A DNA stretch of 64,000 nt from Lentibacter sp. XHP0401 (GCF_025751535.1 NZ_JAOWLC010000002.1:1-64000), one strand, 5' to 3'. Shown: positions 34,743 to 44,279, numbered from the stretch's first letter. A program made the numbers and translations. The notes: a model not told the origin generated them from the sequence alone.

Positions 34743-37469
34743 TCATTTCTCCTGCTTGTTCAAGGCCAAGACCGATACCGCGATGAACAACGCCGCAAAG
34801 CCTGCCAGTGCGGCGTGATTGTGCCAAAGCTCTGGGAATCCAAGGCTTTTGGTGAATGTGCCGACGCTGATTTGCTGATACCAGGACGATGGGAATGCCA
34901 GCCCGATCAGCCGTCCACCGCCCGACAGCGAGGACACCGGAACCAGAAGGCCGGAGAAGTTGACGGCCGGAATGATGGAGATAACGGCGGCGGCAAAGGT
35001 TGCCGCAACCTGCGTGCGGGTGAATGTCGAGATCAGCACACCAAAGCCAGTCGTCGCCAGAACATAAAGCAGCGTGCCGACAAGGAGAGTCGCGACCGAG
35101 CCTTTGACCGGCACTCCGAAGACGCCATAGGACACGATGATCAGCGTGACAAAGCTGAGCATGGCAATCACGACATACGGCAGTTGCTTGCCCAGAATGA
35201 ACTCGGTCCGTGTCACAGGCGTCGAGCGGAAGTTGGCGATCGAACCGGTTTCCTTTTCCCGCACGACCCCCATCGCGGCCATCATCGCCGGGATCAGGAC
35301 GAGCATCAGCATGATCACCGAAGGGATCATGGCGAAGACACTTTGGAAGGATTGATTGTAGCGAAGCCGGGTTTCGACCGAGGCTGCGGACGGGTCGAAG
35401 GCATGGCCATAAAGCCGCTCGATCTGATCGGACATGTAGGATGCTGCGAGCCCTTGCAGATAGCCGCGTGTCGTTTCCGCCCGGAACGGCATGGCTCCGT
35501 CAACGGCCATGCGGACTTCGGGTTGGTCCCCGCGCAGCAGGGATTTTCCGAACCCCGGCGGCACCTCGATGGTCACGACAAGTTCGGAGCTTTTCATGCG
35601 GGCTTCAAGCTCGGTGACGCTGCCCGCGGCCGGTCTTTCGGCGAAGTAGCGCGAGCCCGAAAAGCTCTCCATGAGTTCCCGGCTTTCCGCGCTCTGATCA
35701 CGATCGAAAACCGCATATGGAAGGTCTTGCACGTCGAATGAGATGCCATAGCCGAAAGTGAGCATCAGGATGATCGGGCCGAGAAACGCGAAAGTTAACC
35801 GCATTGGGTCCCGCAATATCTCGATCGACTCGCGGCGTGCGAAGGCCCAAAGCCGAGCAATGTCGAACGGGCGATGTGGTTCTTGCTGCCTTTCCGGAAA
35901 TGCCGTGGCCGGTGTCTGGGATCGCACGTTTTCCGCGCCGCCTGCCGCATCGCGCAAATATCCAACAAACGCTTCTTCGAGGTCATCAGTGCCCTTGCTC
36001 CTGGCCAGTTCGACAGGTGTTCCAATCGCCAGAACCTTTCCCGCGTGCATCAGCGAAATGCGATCACAGCGTTCCGCTTCGTTCATGAAATGGGTCGAAA
36101 CGAAAATAGTCACGCCGTCGTTGCGCGACAGTTTGACCAGATGCTGCCAGAACCCGTCCCGTGCGACCGGATCGACGCCGGACGTCGGCTCGTCCAGGAT
36201 CAGAACCTCCGGTGCGTGGATCACTGCGACGGCAAGCTGAAGGCGCTGACGGATCCCCAGCGGCAGGCCATCCGGCCGCTTGTCGGCATCCTCGGTCAGA
36301 TCGAAATCGCGAAGCATTTGCGCAACCCGCTCGGCGCGAGTCTCGATCGGCAATTGATAAAGCTGCGCGTGCAGTTCTAGGTTCTGACGAACGGTCAGTT
36401 CACCATAGAGCGAAAAGGCCTGCGACATGTAACCGACCCGCTGCCGGGTCGCCATGTCGTCCGGGTCCAGCGCCTCACCGAACAGCAACGCCTTGCCTTC
36501 GCTGGCCTTCTGCAATCCGGTCAGCATCTTCATCGTCGTGGTCTTGCCGCAGCCGTTGGAGCCGAGAAATCCAAAGATCTCGCCGGGCTCGATCTGAAAC
36601 TCGACCTGATCGACGGCGGTAAAATCGCCGAAGCGGCAGGTCAGCCCCTGTGCCTCGATGGCAGGCGGGCCGCTTGCGGGCTGGCGCGGCGGCACAACGA
36701 CTGCACGGTGGCCCTGCCGTTCGGCCTCGGGCAGCATCGCGATGAAGGCCTTTTCCAGCGTTGGCTGTTCGGCAGCGTCCCGGATCTCGGCCGGCGATCC
36801 CGTCGAGATGACCTTTCCCGCATTCATCGCCGCAAGCCAATCGAAGCGCTCCGCCTCTTCCATATAGGCAGTGGCGACGATCACGCTCATCGTCGGGCGA
36901 TCTGTGCGGATGTGGTCGATCAGATCCCAGAACTGCTGGCGCGATAGTGGGTCGACGCCGGTGGTCGGTTCGTCAAGGATCACCAGGTCGGGGTCATGGA
37001 TCAGCGCCGAACACAGCGAAAGCTTCTGTTTCATTCCGCCGGACAGCTTGCCTGCTGGCCGGTCCGAGAACGGATCAAGACTGGTGGCTTTCAGCAGTTC
37101 GTTGATGCGCGCGCACCGTTCGGCCTCCGATTGGCCGAAGAGTCGGCCGAAGAAATCGAGGTTCTCAAAAACCGAGAGCGTCGGATAGAGGTTCCGGCCC
37201 AACCCCTGAGGCATGTAGGCAATACGATGATTGCAGACTTTGAGATGTTCGCGGGCGGTGATGTCGCCGCCCAGCACATTCACGCCGCCGGTTTGCAGTT
37301 TGCGCACTCCGGCGATCAGTGCCAGAAGCGTAGACTTCCCAACGCCATCCGGGCCGATCAGGCCCGCCATGCAACCCGCCGGGATATCCAGCGAGATGTC
37401 GGCCAAGGCCGACACCGTACCGTATCGGTGCGTGACCGAAGACAGACTGGCGACCGGCGCAGAAGTCAT
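34743..37469 (-). CDS. rbbA: RbbA-type double ATPase fused to an ABC-2 permease
   Basis: A 908-residue protein. The first ABC ATPase has GPDGVGKSTLLALIAG, LSGGMKQKLSLCSALIH and LVILDEPTTGVDPLS; the second has GSNGCGKTTTMKMLTG and VLILDEPTSGVDPVAR with an altered signature (LPLGIRQRLQLA). The C-terminal ~370 residues form an ABC-2 permease (EKETGSIANFRSTPVTRTEFILGKQLPY). E. coli RbbA (~911 residues) is reported as ribosome-associated; its neighbours suggest export. It overlaps the yhiI-like gene by ATGA. Confidence 0.9.
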   Translation of the reverse strand: MTSAPVASLSSVTHRYGTVSALADISLDIPAGCMAGLIGPDGVGKSTLLALIAGVRKLQTGGVNVLGGDITAREHLKVCNHRIAYMPQGLGRNLYPTLSVFENLDFFGRLFGQSEAERCARINELLKATSLDPFSDRPAGKLSGGMKQKLSLCSALIHDPDLVILDEPTTGVDPLSRQQFWDLIDHIRTDRPTMSVIVATAYMEEAERFDWLAAMNAGKVISTGSPAEIRDAAEQPTLEKAFIAMLPEAERQGHRAVVVPPRQPASGPPAIEAQGLTCRFGDFTAVDQVEFQIEPGEIFGFLGSNGCGKTTTMKMLTGLQKASEGKALLFGEALDPDDMATRQRVGYMSQAFSLYGELTVRQNLELHAQLYQLPIETRAERVAQMLRDFDLTEDADKRPDGLPLGIRQRLQLAVAVIHAPEVLILDEPTSGVDPVARDGFWQHLVKLSRNDGVTIFVSTHFMNEAERCDRISLMHAGKVLAIGTPVELARSKGTDDLEEAFVGYLRDAAGGAENVRSQTPATAFPERQQEPHRPFDIARLWAFARRESIEILRDPMRLTFAFLGPIILMLTFGYGISFDVQDLPYAVFDRDQSAESRELMESFSGSRYFAERPAAGSVTELEARMKSSELVVTIEVPPGFGKSLLRGDQPEVRMAVDGAMPFRAETTRGYLQGLAASYMSDQIERLYGHAFDPSAASVETRLRYNQSFQSVFAMIPSVIMLMLVLIPAMMAAMGVVREKETGSIANFRSTPVTRTEFILGKQLPYVVIAMLSFVTLIIVSYGVFGVPVKGSVATLLVGTLLYVLATTGFGVLISTFTRTQVAATFAAAVISIIPAVNFSGLLVPVSSLSGGGRLIGLAFPSSWYQQISVGTFTKSLGFPELWHNHAALAGFAALFIAVSVLALNKQEK

Positions 37470-38449
37470 TGTGGCAGCTTCACCGAAAGCGTATCGGGCC
37501 AGGCAATAGTGTCGTCAGTGCGAACATAGCCTACACCGGCAACGCCCGCTTTGGCCTGCTCCTGATATTCTTCCAGCAACTCTTCCGGAATGGTCAGCTT
37601 GACCCGGAACATCAGCTGATCACGTTCGTTTGCGGTTTCTACGGATTTCGGCGTGAACTGGGCCGTGCTGGCCACGAAGGTGACGGTCGCCGGGATCACG
37701 TAATCCGGGATCGGGTCGAGGATTATGCGTGCCTCAGATCCGATCGCAAGCAACCCGGCATCGTGCGCAGGAAGGAAGATGGTCATGTAAATGTCCGTCA
37801 GATCGGTCAGGGTCACAACCCTGCCACCGGCACCCACCACCTCACCAGACTTCGCGAGGATATATTGAACGCGGCCATCGCGTGGGGCGACCAGATCGGC
37901 GTCGGAACGAACGCTCTGAAGCCGTTCGACCGTCGCTTCAGCCGACGCAATCGTGGCAATCGCAAGATCAATACCTGCACGGGCGGCGGCGACACCAGCA
38001 TCTGCAGTGGTCAGGACGGACTTTCTTTGATCGACCAGTTCCTGTGGCGCATGCCCTCTGGCCGCGAGTTGCTCGGCACGGGCAAATTCTGCCTGCGCGA
38101 ACTCCTGTTCGGAACTGCGCTGGTTCAACAGTGCCTCGGCCTGAAGTTTTTGTTGCTTGGCTTGCGAGACGGCGGCTTCGGTCTGACGCAACTGGGCATC
38201 AATCTCGGCCGTGTCCATTTGCGCGACCAGATCACCCGCATTTACCCACTGGCCCTCGGAAACACGAACCTCGGCAATGCGCCCCGGCAGCTTGGCCGCA
38301 ACATCAATACGCTCGGCCTCGATCCGCCCATTGCTGCTGGCAATGCCCACCGGCAGATCGGACTTCGTGCTATTGAGCCAGACACCATAGGTGCCTGCCG
38401 ATATCGCGATAAGGGTGGCTGCGATCAATCCATTCCGCTTCCAGGACAT
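37466..38449 (-). CDS. yhiI: HlyD-family membrane fusion protein (YhiI-like)
   Basis: A 327-residue periplasmic adaptor with an N-terminal membrane anchor (NGLIAATLIAISAGTYGVWL), a biotinyl-lipoyl half (GRIAEVRVSEGQWVNAGDLVAQMD), an alpha-helical hairpin rich in Ala/Gln/Glu (residues ~85-190), the second lipoyl half (LVAPRDGRVQYILAKSGEVV) and a beta-barrel. GGAGATGACGTA precedes ATG 38449; the earlier Met 38515 is rejected. First gene of the yhiI-rbbA-yhhJ operon, reading away from phaC. Confidence 0.9.
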   Translation of the reverse strand: MSWKRNGLIAATLIAISAGTYGVWLNSTKSDLPVGIASSNGRIEAERIDVAAKLPGRIAEVRVSEGQWVNAGDLVAQMDTAEIDAQLRQTEAAVSQAKQQKLQAEALLNQRSSEQEFAQAEFARAEQLAARGHAPQELVDQRKSVLTTADAGVAAARAGIDLAIATIASAEATVERLQSVRSDADLVAPRDGRVQYILAKSGEVVGAGGRVVTLTDLTDIYMTIFLPAHDAGLLAIGSEARIILDPIPDYVIPATVTFVASTAQFTPKSVETANERDQLMFRVKLTIPEELLEEYQEQAKAGVAGVGYVRTDDTIAWPDTLSVKLPQ

Positions 38450-38503
38450 TACGTCATCTCCAATTTCTAGAGGCGGCAACCCCGACTCACTTCCTCGAAC
38501 ATA

Positions 38504-38543
38504 GCATTGCTGCAATGCAGCGTAAACGTATGCTGCATTGCAG
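38504..38543. promoter_or_regulatory. Nested palindromes, probable repressor operator of the HlyD-RbbA operon
   Basis: CTGCAATGCAGC (38510-38521) is inverted as GCTGCATTGCAG (38532-38543) with a 10-base spacer. The left arm also belongs to a second perfect palindrome, GCATTGC-T-GCAATGC (38504-38518). They lie 55-95 bp upstream of the yhiI start. TetR-type repressors commonly control such export operons, but no tetR gene is nearby. Confidence 0.6.
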
Positions 38544-38646
38544 AATTCGCATATCCGACATGCCGCTTTGGCGGTTGGACAGCGGCGGTCGCAACTTTAT
38601 GTCACTCGAACACGGCAGTGTTTACGTCGCTATGGGAATCAATGAA

Positions 38647-38660
38647 TTGATCCAAGTTAA
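38647..38660 (+). promoter_or_regulatory. Crp/Fnr-type box upstream of phaC
   Basis: TTGATCCAAGTTAA fits TTGAT-N4-ATCAA with two mismatches on the right. Its centre is 64.5 bases before ATG 38718. If the box acts at -41.5, transcription would start near 38695 and TATATC at 38682-38687 would lie near -10. An almost identical box is at 44280. Confidence 0.5.
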
Positions 38661-38717
38661 AGAACCGAGCGCTGTATGCCGTATATCGGCGCAAGCCTTG
38701 CAGATGGAGTTGAACCG

Positions 38718-40553
38718 ATGGGCCGCCCCAAGCCAAAAGCAACTAACATAGCCGACGCGCTCGGCAAGAAATCGGACCGGGTTGTGGAAATCACGGCCCA
38801 GCCATTGTCACCGAATACCCCGGCACCTGAAGTCGTCCCTAACCCGAAAAATGCGGCTACAGAGTTCCTGGATCGCGCGACACATGCGGCGATGTCCAAA
38901 GTGACCAAGGGATTGTCACCAGCAGCCCTTGCCGAAGCCTATCTGGATTGGCTGGTACATTTGGCGACATCGCCGGGCAAACAGATGGAGCTTTCGGAAA
39001 AGGCGTTTCGGAAATGGCTGCGTTTGTCGCGCTACGCCATGACCTGCGCCGCGCCGGGCAACGATGCCGCTTCGTGTATCGAGCCGCTGCCGCAGGACCG
39101 TCGGTTCCAGGGCGATGCCTGGCAGAAATGGCCCTATAACCTGATCTACCAGTCCTTTCTGCTGAACCAGCAGTGGTGGCACAACGCGACCTCTGGCGTG
39201 CGCGGTGTCACCAAGCAGCATGAAAATGTCATGGATTTTGCCACGCGGCAACTTCTCGACGTGTTCTCGCCGTCCAATTACCTGCTGACCAATCCCGAAG
39301 TGCAGGCCAAAACCCGTGAAGAAGGCGGGCAGAACCTTGTGCGCGGCTTTAAAACGTGGCTGGACGATCTGGAGCGTCAGCAAAACGGCAAGCCCGCTGC
39401 TGGCGCCGAGGCATTTCGCCCTGGCCACGAGGTCGCAGCAACTCCGGGAAAGGTGGTTTTTCGCAACAAACTGATCGAGCTGATCCAATATAGCCCCACA
39501 ACCGACAAGGTGCGGCCCGAACCGATCCTGATCGTGCCATCATGGATCATGAAATACTATATTCTCGATCTGTCCCAGAGAAATTCAATGGTGAAGTATC
39601 TGGTCGACCAGGGCTACACGGTTTTCATGATCTCGTGGCACAATCCAGATGCCAAGGATCGCGATCTGGGCATGGACGACTACCGCAAACTGGGCGTCAT
39701 GGACGCCATTTGCGCGGTGCAGGCGGCTGTTCCTGGCAATAAGATTCACGGCGTCGGCTACTGCTTGGGCGGGACGCTGCTGGCAATTGCGGCGGCCGCG
39801 ATTGGCCGTGACGGTGATGATCCGTTCGCATCGCTCAGCTATTTCGCCTCGCAGATCGATTTCACCGAGCCCGGCGAATTGCAGCTTTTCATCAATGACA
39901 GCCAGCTTACGTTCCTCGAAGACATGATGTGGGAACAGGGATATCTGGATACCAACCAAATGTCGGGGGCATTCCAAATGATCGGATCCGCCGACCTGAT
40001 CTGGTCAAAAATCTTCCATAGCTATCTTATGGGCGAGCCGTCCAACATGTTTGATCTGATGGCATGGAACGCAGATGGCACGCGGCTGCCTTTCCGGATG
40101 CACTCGGAATATCTTCGGTCGCTCTACCTCAACAACGAACTGACCGAAGGGCACTTCAAGGTAGACGGGCGACCGATTTCCGTGACCGATATTCACGTGC
40201 CCGTGTTTTCGGTCGGCACGGTCAAGGACCACGTCGCGCCGTGGCCTTCGGTCTACAAGATGCATCTCTATCTGGACACCGATCTGACCTTTGTTCTGGC
40301 CAGCGGAGGGCACAATGCCGGCATCGTGTCCGAACCGGGCCATAAGCACCGCAGCTATCAGATTGCCAATGCCAAGCATGATGATCGCTATGTCGATCCC
40401 GAAAGCTGGGCTGCGCAGACGCCGACAAAAGACGGCTCTTGGTGGGTTGAGTGGGCGTCATGGCTTGGCGAGCGCTCAGGTGCTTCCGTTGCGCCTCCAT
40501 CTATGGGTAAATCTCTGGCTGATGCGCCGGGGACGTACATTTTTCAGAAATAG
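38718..40553 (+). CDS. phaC: Class I polyhydroxyalkanoate synthase
   Basis: Polymerises (R)-3-hydroxyacyl-CoA into PHA granules. The protein has the PhaC N-terminal domain and the lipase-like box GVGYCLGG with the active Cys near residue 349, then the conserved Asp (VKDHVAPWPSVYK) and His (SGGHNAG). The frame also opens at ATG 38676, but 38718 has GGAG upstream and fits the promoter box at 38647. It gives 611 residues, normal for class I. It leads phaC-fabI-small ORF-maoC/pta-ackA. Confidence 0.93.
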   Translation: MGRPKPKATNIADALGKKSDRVVEITAQPLSPNTPAPEVVPNPKNAATEFLDRATHAAMSKVTKGLSPAALAEAYLDWLVHLATSPGKQMELSEKAFRKWLRLSRYAMTCAAPGNDAASCIEPLPQDRRFQGDAWQKWPYNLIYQSFLLNQQWWHNATSGVRGVTKQHENVMDFATRQLLDVFSPSNYLLTNPEVQAKTREEGGQNLVRGFKTWLDDLERQQNGKPAAGAEAFRPGHEVAATPGKVVFRNKLIELIQYSPTTDKVRPEPILIVPSWIMKYYILDLSQRNSMVKYLVDQGYTVFMISWHNPDAKDRDLGMDDYRKLGVMDAICAVQAAVPGNKIHGVGYCLGGTLLAIAAAAIGRDGDDPFASLSYFASQIDFTEPGELQLFINDSQLTFLEDMMWEQGYLDTNQMSGAFQMIGSADLIWSKIFHSYLMGEPSNMFDLMAWNADGTRLPFRMHSEYLRSLYLNNELTEGHFKVDGRPISVTDIHVPVFSVGTVKDHVAPWPSVYKMHLYLDTDLTFVLASGGHNAGIVSEPGHKHRSYQIANAKHDDRYVDPESWAAQTPTKDGSWWVEWASWLGERSGASVAPPSMGKSLADAPGTYIFQK

Positions 40554-40582
40554 GCGCAAGCTGCGCAAGGAGGGATAGGCCT

Positions 40583-41347
40583 ATGGGCTTGCTTGACGGA
40601 AAACGCGGTCTTGTTATCGGGATCGCCAATGAACATTCCATCGCCACCGGTTGCGCACAGGCTTTCGTGCGCGAAGGCGCAGAGCTTGCCGTAACATATG
40701 GCCACGCAAAGGCGCGGCCGTTCGTTGAACCAGTCGCAGAGGCGCTGAACGTAAAGCTGTTCAAGCCACTGGACGTAACGTCTGACGCGGAAATGGACGC
40801 GGTGTTCGAAGCCATTGTTTCTAAATGGGGGAAGCTCGATTTCCTTCTGCATTCAGTCGCATTCTGTCCACAGGAAGATCTGCATGGCCCCGTTGTTGAT
40901 TGTTCGCGTGAGGGTTTCGGTGTGGCAATGGACATCTCGGTGCATTCCTTCATCCGGCTGGCGCACAAAGCGCGGCCGCTGATGAAAGACGGCGGCTGTC
41001 TACTGACGGTCAGCTATTACGGGGCTGAGAAGGTCGTCGACCAGTACAACGTGATGGGGCCTGTCAAAGCCGCGCTGGAATCCACTGTCAAATACATGGC
41101 GGCAGAGCTTGGACCGGAGGGCATTCGCGTCAACGCGCTCTCGCCGGGGCCGCTGATGACCCGTGCTGCTTCTGGTATCGCGCATTTCGATACGCTGATT
41201 GATGAGGCGCGTTCGCGTGCACCACAACAGCGGCTAGTGACGATCGAGGATGTCGGCAACATGGCTGCACACTTGGCCAGCGCAAGCGCGCGAAATGTGA
41301 CCGGCAATATCTCTTACGTCGATGCCGGCTACCACGTCATGTCCTGA
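40583..41347 (+). CDS. fabI: FabI-type enoyl-ACP reductase
   Basis: A 254-residue short-chain dehydrogenase of the FabI type, reducing enoyl-ACP with NADH in the last step of fatty acid elongation. The cofactor loop is VIGIANEHSIATGCAQAF; the catalytic pair is Tyr155 and Lys162 (YNVMGPVKAALES), with Tyr145/146 as in E. coli FabI. LLHSVAF is typical. Placed between phaC and phosphotransacylase genes, it is probably an extra copy serving redox balance or acyl supply, not the housekeeping enzyme; that is inference. Confidence 0.9.
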   Translation: MGLLDGKRGLVIGIANEHSIATGCAQAFVREGAELAVTYGHAKARPFVEPVAEALNVKLFKPLDVTSDAEMDAVFEAIVSKWGKLDFLLHSVAFCPQEDLHGPVVDCSREGFGVAMDISVHSFIRLAHKARPLMKDGGCLLTVSYYGAEKVVDQYNVMGPVKAALESTVKYMAAELGPEGIRVNALSPGPLMTRAASGIAHFDTLIDEARSRAPQQRLVTIEDVGNMAAHLASASARNVTGNISYVDAGYHVMS

Positions 41348-41363
41348 ACCCAAGGAGAGAGTT

Positions 41364-41630
41364 ATGACCAAAAAGACAATCAAATGGACGCCGGACACCA
41401 CTTATCCGGTTGGCAAAGGTGCCACCGAACAGCGGTTTACCGCAACAGTCGGTGACGATGAACTTGAGATCGACACCCACCCATGGGGCGACGCTGAGTT
41501 AAAAATTGACGGCAAGACCGTGGCCCATGTTGAAGGCGACAAGTCAGCGGGTGATGCTTTCCGCGACATCGAGGAAGCCGCTGAAAAGTTCGAGGCCGAA
41601 AAGGATAAAATAAGCACTCCCGAAGATTAG
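41364..41630 (+). CDS. Conserved-looking small acidic protein, 88 residues
   Basis: ATG 41364 follows AGGAGAGAG, an excellent ribosome site. The protein has a beta-rich middle (QRFTATVGDDELEIDTHPWGDAELKIDGKTVAHVEGD) and an acidic helical end (FRDIEEAAEKFEAEKDK). No signal peptide, membrane segment or Cys. I do not recognise the family. It lies 16 bp after fabI and 40 bp before maoC/pta, so it is co-transcribed. Confidence 0.8.
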   Translation: MTKKTIKWTPDTTYPVGKGATEQRFTATVGDDELEIDTHPWGDAELKIDGKTVAHVEGDKSAGDAFRDIEEAAEKFEAEKDKISTPED

Positions 41631-41670
41631 CGGTGAGCAAACTCCGGCATAAACAAAGATCAGGCAGATC

Positions 41671-43065
41671 ATGCAATATATCGAAAACAAGACATTCGAC
41701 GAAATCGCACTAGGCGACAGCGCCGAATTGACCCGCAAGCTGAAAACCGAAGACATCGAGCTTTTCGCGGTGATGTCGGGCGATGTGAACCCCGCCCATG
41801 TTGACGTGGATTATGCAAAGTCCGACATGTTTCACGAGGTCATCGCGCACGGAATGTGGGGCGGCGCGTTGATCTCGGCGGTTCTGGGCACCGAACTTCC
41901 CGGACCCGGAACGATCTACCTGAACCAGAACTTCAGCTTTCGCAGGCCCGTAGGCTTAGGCGATACGGTTACGGTTTGTGTGACGGTGGCGTCAAAAGAC
42001 AACAAAACCAAGCGCGTGGTGCTTAACTGTCTTTGCACAAATCAGGATGGCGAGACCGTGATCAAGGGACAGGCCGAAGTCATCGCCCCGACTGAGAAGG
42101 TTCGCCGCCCCCGCGTGGTCTTGCCTGAGGTCCATCTGCATGAACGCGGTGCCCGCTACGCTGACCTGATTGACGCGGCACATGTGCTGGTGCCCGTTCG
42201 CACGGCGGTTGTCCACCCTTGCGACGCGCTTTCGCTTAGGGGCGCTTTGGAGGCGGCCAGCCAAGGTCTGATCGTCCCGATCCTCATTGCGCCCAAGGCG
42301 AAACTCGAAAGCGTGGCCAAGGAATTCGGCTGTGATCTCGGTGGGGCCGAGATCGTCGACGTCCCGCACAGCCATGCTGCCGCGGAACGTGCCGTCGAGC
42401 TGGTCCGAAACGGCAAGGTCGAGGCTTTGATGAAAGGCAAGTTGCACACTGATGAGTTGATGGAGCCGGTGGTCGACAGCAACACAGGTCTGCGCACCGA
42501 ACGCCGGATGAGCCACATCTTTGCGCTGGATGTTCCGCATTACCCCAAGCCTCTGTTCATCACCGATGCGGCGATCAATATCTTCCCTGATCTCGATACC
42601 AAGCGCGACATCGTCCAGAATGCAATCGACCTTGCCCAGGCCCTTGGGGTCGAGCAGCCAAAGGTGGCGATCCTCTCAGCGGTCGAAACCGTCTATCCGA
42701 AAATCCCGTCGACGCTCGACGCCGCCGCACTCTGCAAGATGTGGGACCGGGGCCAGATCACCGGCGGCGTGCTCGATGGGCCGTTGGCCTTTGACAATGC
42801 GGTGTCGAAATCGGCGGCGAAGGCCAAAGGCATTGTGTCCGAGGTGGCTGGTGACGCTGACATTCTGGTCGTTCCCGACCTTGAGGCCGGCAACATGATC
42901 GCCAAACAGCTGATCCATCTTGCAGGTGCCGAAGCCGCTGGGATCGTCTTGGGCGCGCGCGTGCCGATCATCCTGACCAGCCGGGCCGATGGCGTAATGT
43001 CCCGGCTCGCCTCGTCGGCGATGGCCCAGCTTTTCATCCACCACGCGCGAGAAACCGTATCATGA
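41671..43065 (+). CDS. MaoC-like hydratase fused to phosphate acetyl/butyryltransferase
   Basis: A 464-residue two-domain protein. Residues ~1-145 are a MaoC hot-dog hydratase with the catalytic Asp/His motif MSGDVNPAHVDVDYA. Residues ~165-464 are a phosphotransacylase (MKGKLHTDELM, RRMSHIFALDVPHYPKPLFITDAAINIFP). The hydratase can make (R)-3-hydroxyacyl-CoA for PhaC, and the second domain makes acyl-phosphate for the kinase next door. Such bifunctional proteins are known. It overlaps ackA by ATGA. Confidence 0.9.
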   Translation: MQYIENKTFDEIALGDSAELTRKLKTEDIELFAVMSGDVNPAHVDVDYAKSDMFHEVIAHGMWGGALISAVLGTELPGPGTIYLNQNFSFRRPVGLGDTVTVCVTVASKDNKTKRVVLNCLCTNQDGETVIKGQAEVIAPTEKVRRPRVVLPEVHLHERGARYADLIDAAHVLVPVRTAVVHPCDALSLRGALEAASQGLIVPILIAPKAKLESVAKEFGCDLGGAEIVDVPHSHAAAERAVELVRNGKVEALMKGKLHTDELMEPVVDSNTGLRTERRMSHIFALDVPHYPKPLFITDAAINIFPDLDTKRDIVQNAIDLAQALGVEQPKVAILSAVETVYPKIPSTLDAAALCKMWDRGQITGGVLDGPLAFDNAVSKSAAKAKGIVSEVAGDADILVVPDLEAGNMIAKQLIHLAGAEAAGIVLGARVPIILTSRADGVMSRLASSAMAQLFIHHARETVS

Positions 43066-44240
43066 GCGACGTGATACTTGTACTCAATGCTGGATCATCC
43101 AGCATCAAGTTTGCCGTCTATCCCATTGACGCGGACGCCACGCCCGTGATCCGCGGAAAGATCGCCGGCATTGGGCGCGCGCCGGTTTTCTCGCCCTTCG
43201 ACGGCAAGGATGTGGCGCTCGACAAAGGTGAGCTTAGTAATCTCGACGGCGCGGTGAACCATGAGGCGATCGTGGCAATGCTGCTGACCTGGCTACAACA
43301 CCACGAAGGCGACACGACACTTGTTGCTGTTGGCCACAGGGTTGTTCACGGCGGGCGGAACTTCACTGCCCCCGCCTTGATTGACGACGCGGCTCTGAGG
43401 GAATTGGAACAGTTGGCGCCGCTCGCACCGCTGCATCAGCCGCACAACCTTGCAGCCATCCGCGCGGTTGCCGCGTGGCAAGCGAACCTGCCGCAAGTCG
43501 CCTGTTTCGACACCAGCTTTCACCGGACGCAAAGTCGCCTTGCCCAGCTCTTTGCCCTGCCGCGCGACCTGAGCGACGAAGGGATCATCCGCTACGGCTT
43601 TCACGGGCTGTCTTATGATTACATCGCAAGCATATTGCCCCAGCATCTGGGTGAGCGCGCCGACGGCCGCGTGATTGTTGCTCATCTTGGAAATGGCGCC
43701 AGCATGTGCGCGATGAAAAATCGTAAAAGCGTTGCCACCAGCATGGGGTTCACCGCACTTGACGGGCTGATGATGGGACGCCGTTGCGGCGCATTGGACG
43801 CGGGTGTTGTGCTCTATCTGATGCAACACAAGGGAATGTCGGCAGCCGAAGTCGAACATCTTCTCTACCGCAAATCCGGTCTGTTGGGTGTTTCCGAAAT
43901 CAGCAACAACATGCATGTGTTGGAAGAAAGCGACACTCCCCAAGCCCGCGAAGCGATAGATCTTTTCTGTTACCGCGCCGCGTCCGTCCTTTGTGGCCTC
44001 GTTAGCGCGATCGGGGGGTTAGACGCGCTCGTGTTCACGGCTGGTATCGGCGAAAACTCGGACCATATTCGCAGCCTGATATGCCAGCGTCTTGCTTGGC
44101 TTGGCGTTGATCTGGACGAAAGCGCCAACTGCGCCAACGCCACGCGCATAAGCCGCGCCGCATCACAGGTTGACGTGCTGGTCGTGCCGACCGACGAAGA
44201 AGTGGTGATCGCCACCGCGACGCGTGCACTTGTCGGGTAA
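43062..44240 (+). CDS. ackA: Acetate kinase
   Basis: Transfers phosphate from acetyl-phosphate to ADP, yielding ATP without respiration. The 392 residues have LVLNAGSSSIKFAVY, VGHRVVHGG, CFDTSFHRT (catalytic Asp), FHGLSYDYI, VAHLGNGASMCAMKNRKSVATSMGFTALDGLMMGRRCG and FTAGIGENSDHIR, all family signatures. Propionate or butyrate could also be used. It is coupled by ATGA to the phosphotransacylase fusion. Confidence 0.94.
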   Translation: MSDVILVLNAGSSSIKFAVYPIDADATPVIRGKIAGIGRAPVFSPFDGKDVALDKGELSNLDGAVNHEAIVAMLLTWLQHHEGDTTLVAVGHRVVHGGRNFTAPALIDDAALRELEQLAPLAPLHQPHNLAAIRAVAAWQANLPQVACFDTSFHRTQSRLAQLFALPRDLSDEGIIRYGFHGLSYDYIASILPQHLGERADGRVIVAHLGNGASMCAMKNRKSVATSMGFTALDGLMMGRRCGALDAGVVLYLMQHKGMSAAEVEHLLYRKSGLLGVSEISNNMHVLEESDTPQAREAIDLFCYRAASVLCGLVSAIGGLDALVFTAGIGENSDHIRSLICQRLAWLGVDLDESANCANATRISRAASQVDVLVVPTDEEVVIATATRALVG

Positions 44241-44279
44241 TGCAAGATGAGACCTCACGCGTTCGCCGGTGATTGCGGA

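Noticed and set aside
38515-38751. 78-codon frame from within the palindromes into phaC
   Set aside because: It starts in the operator, has no ribosome site, and overlaps the promoter box and the phaC start in another frame.
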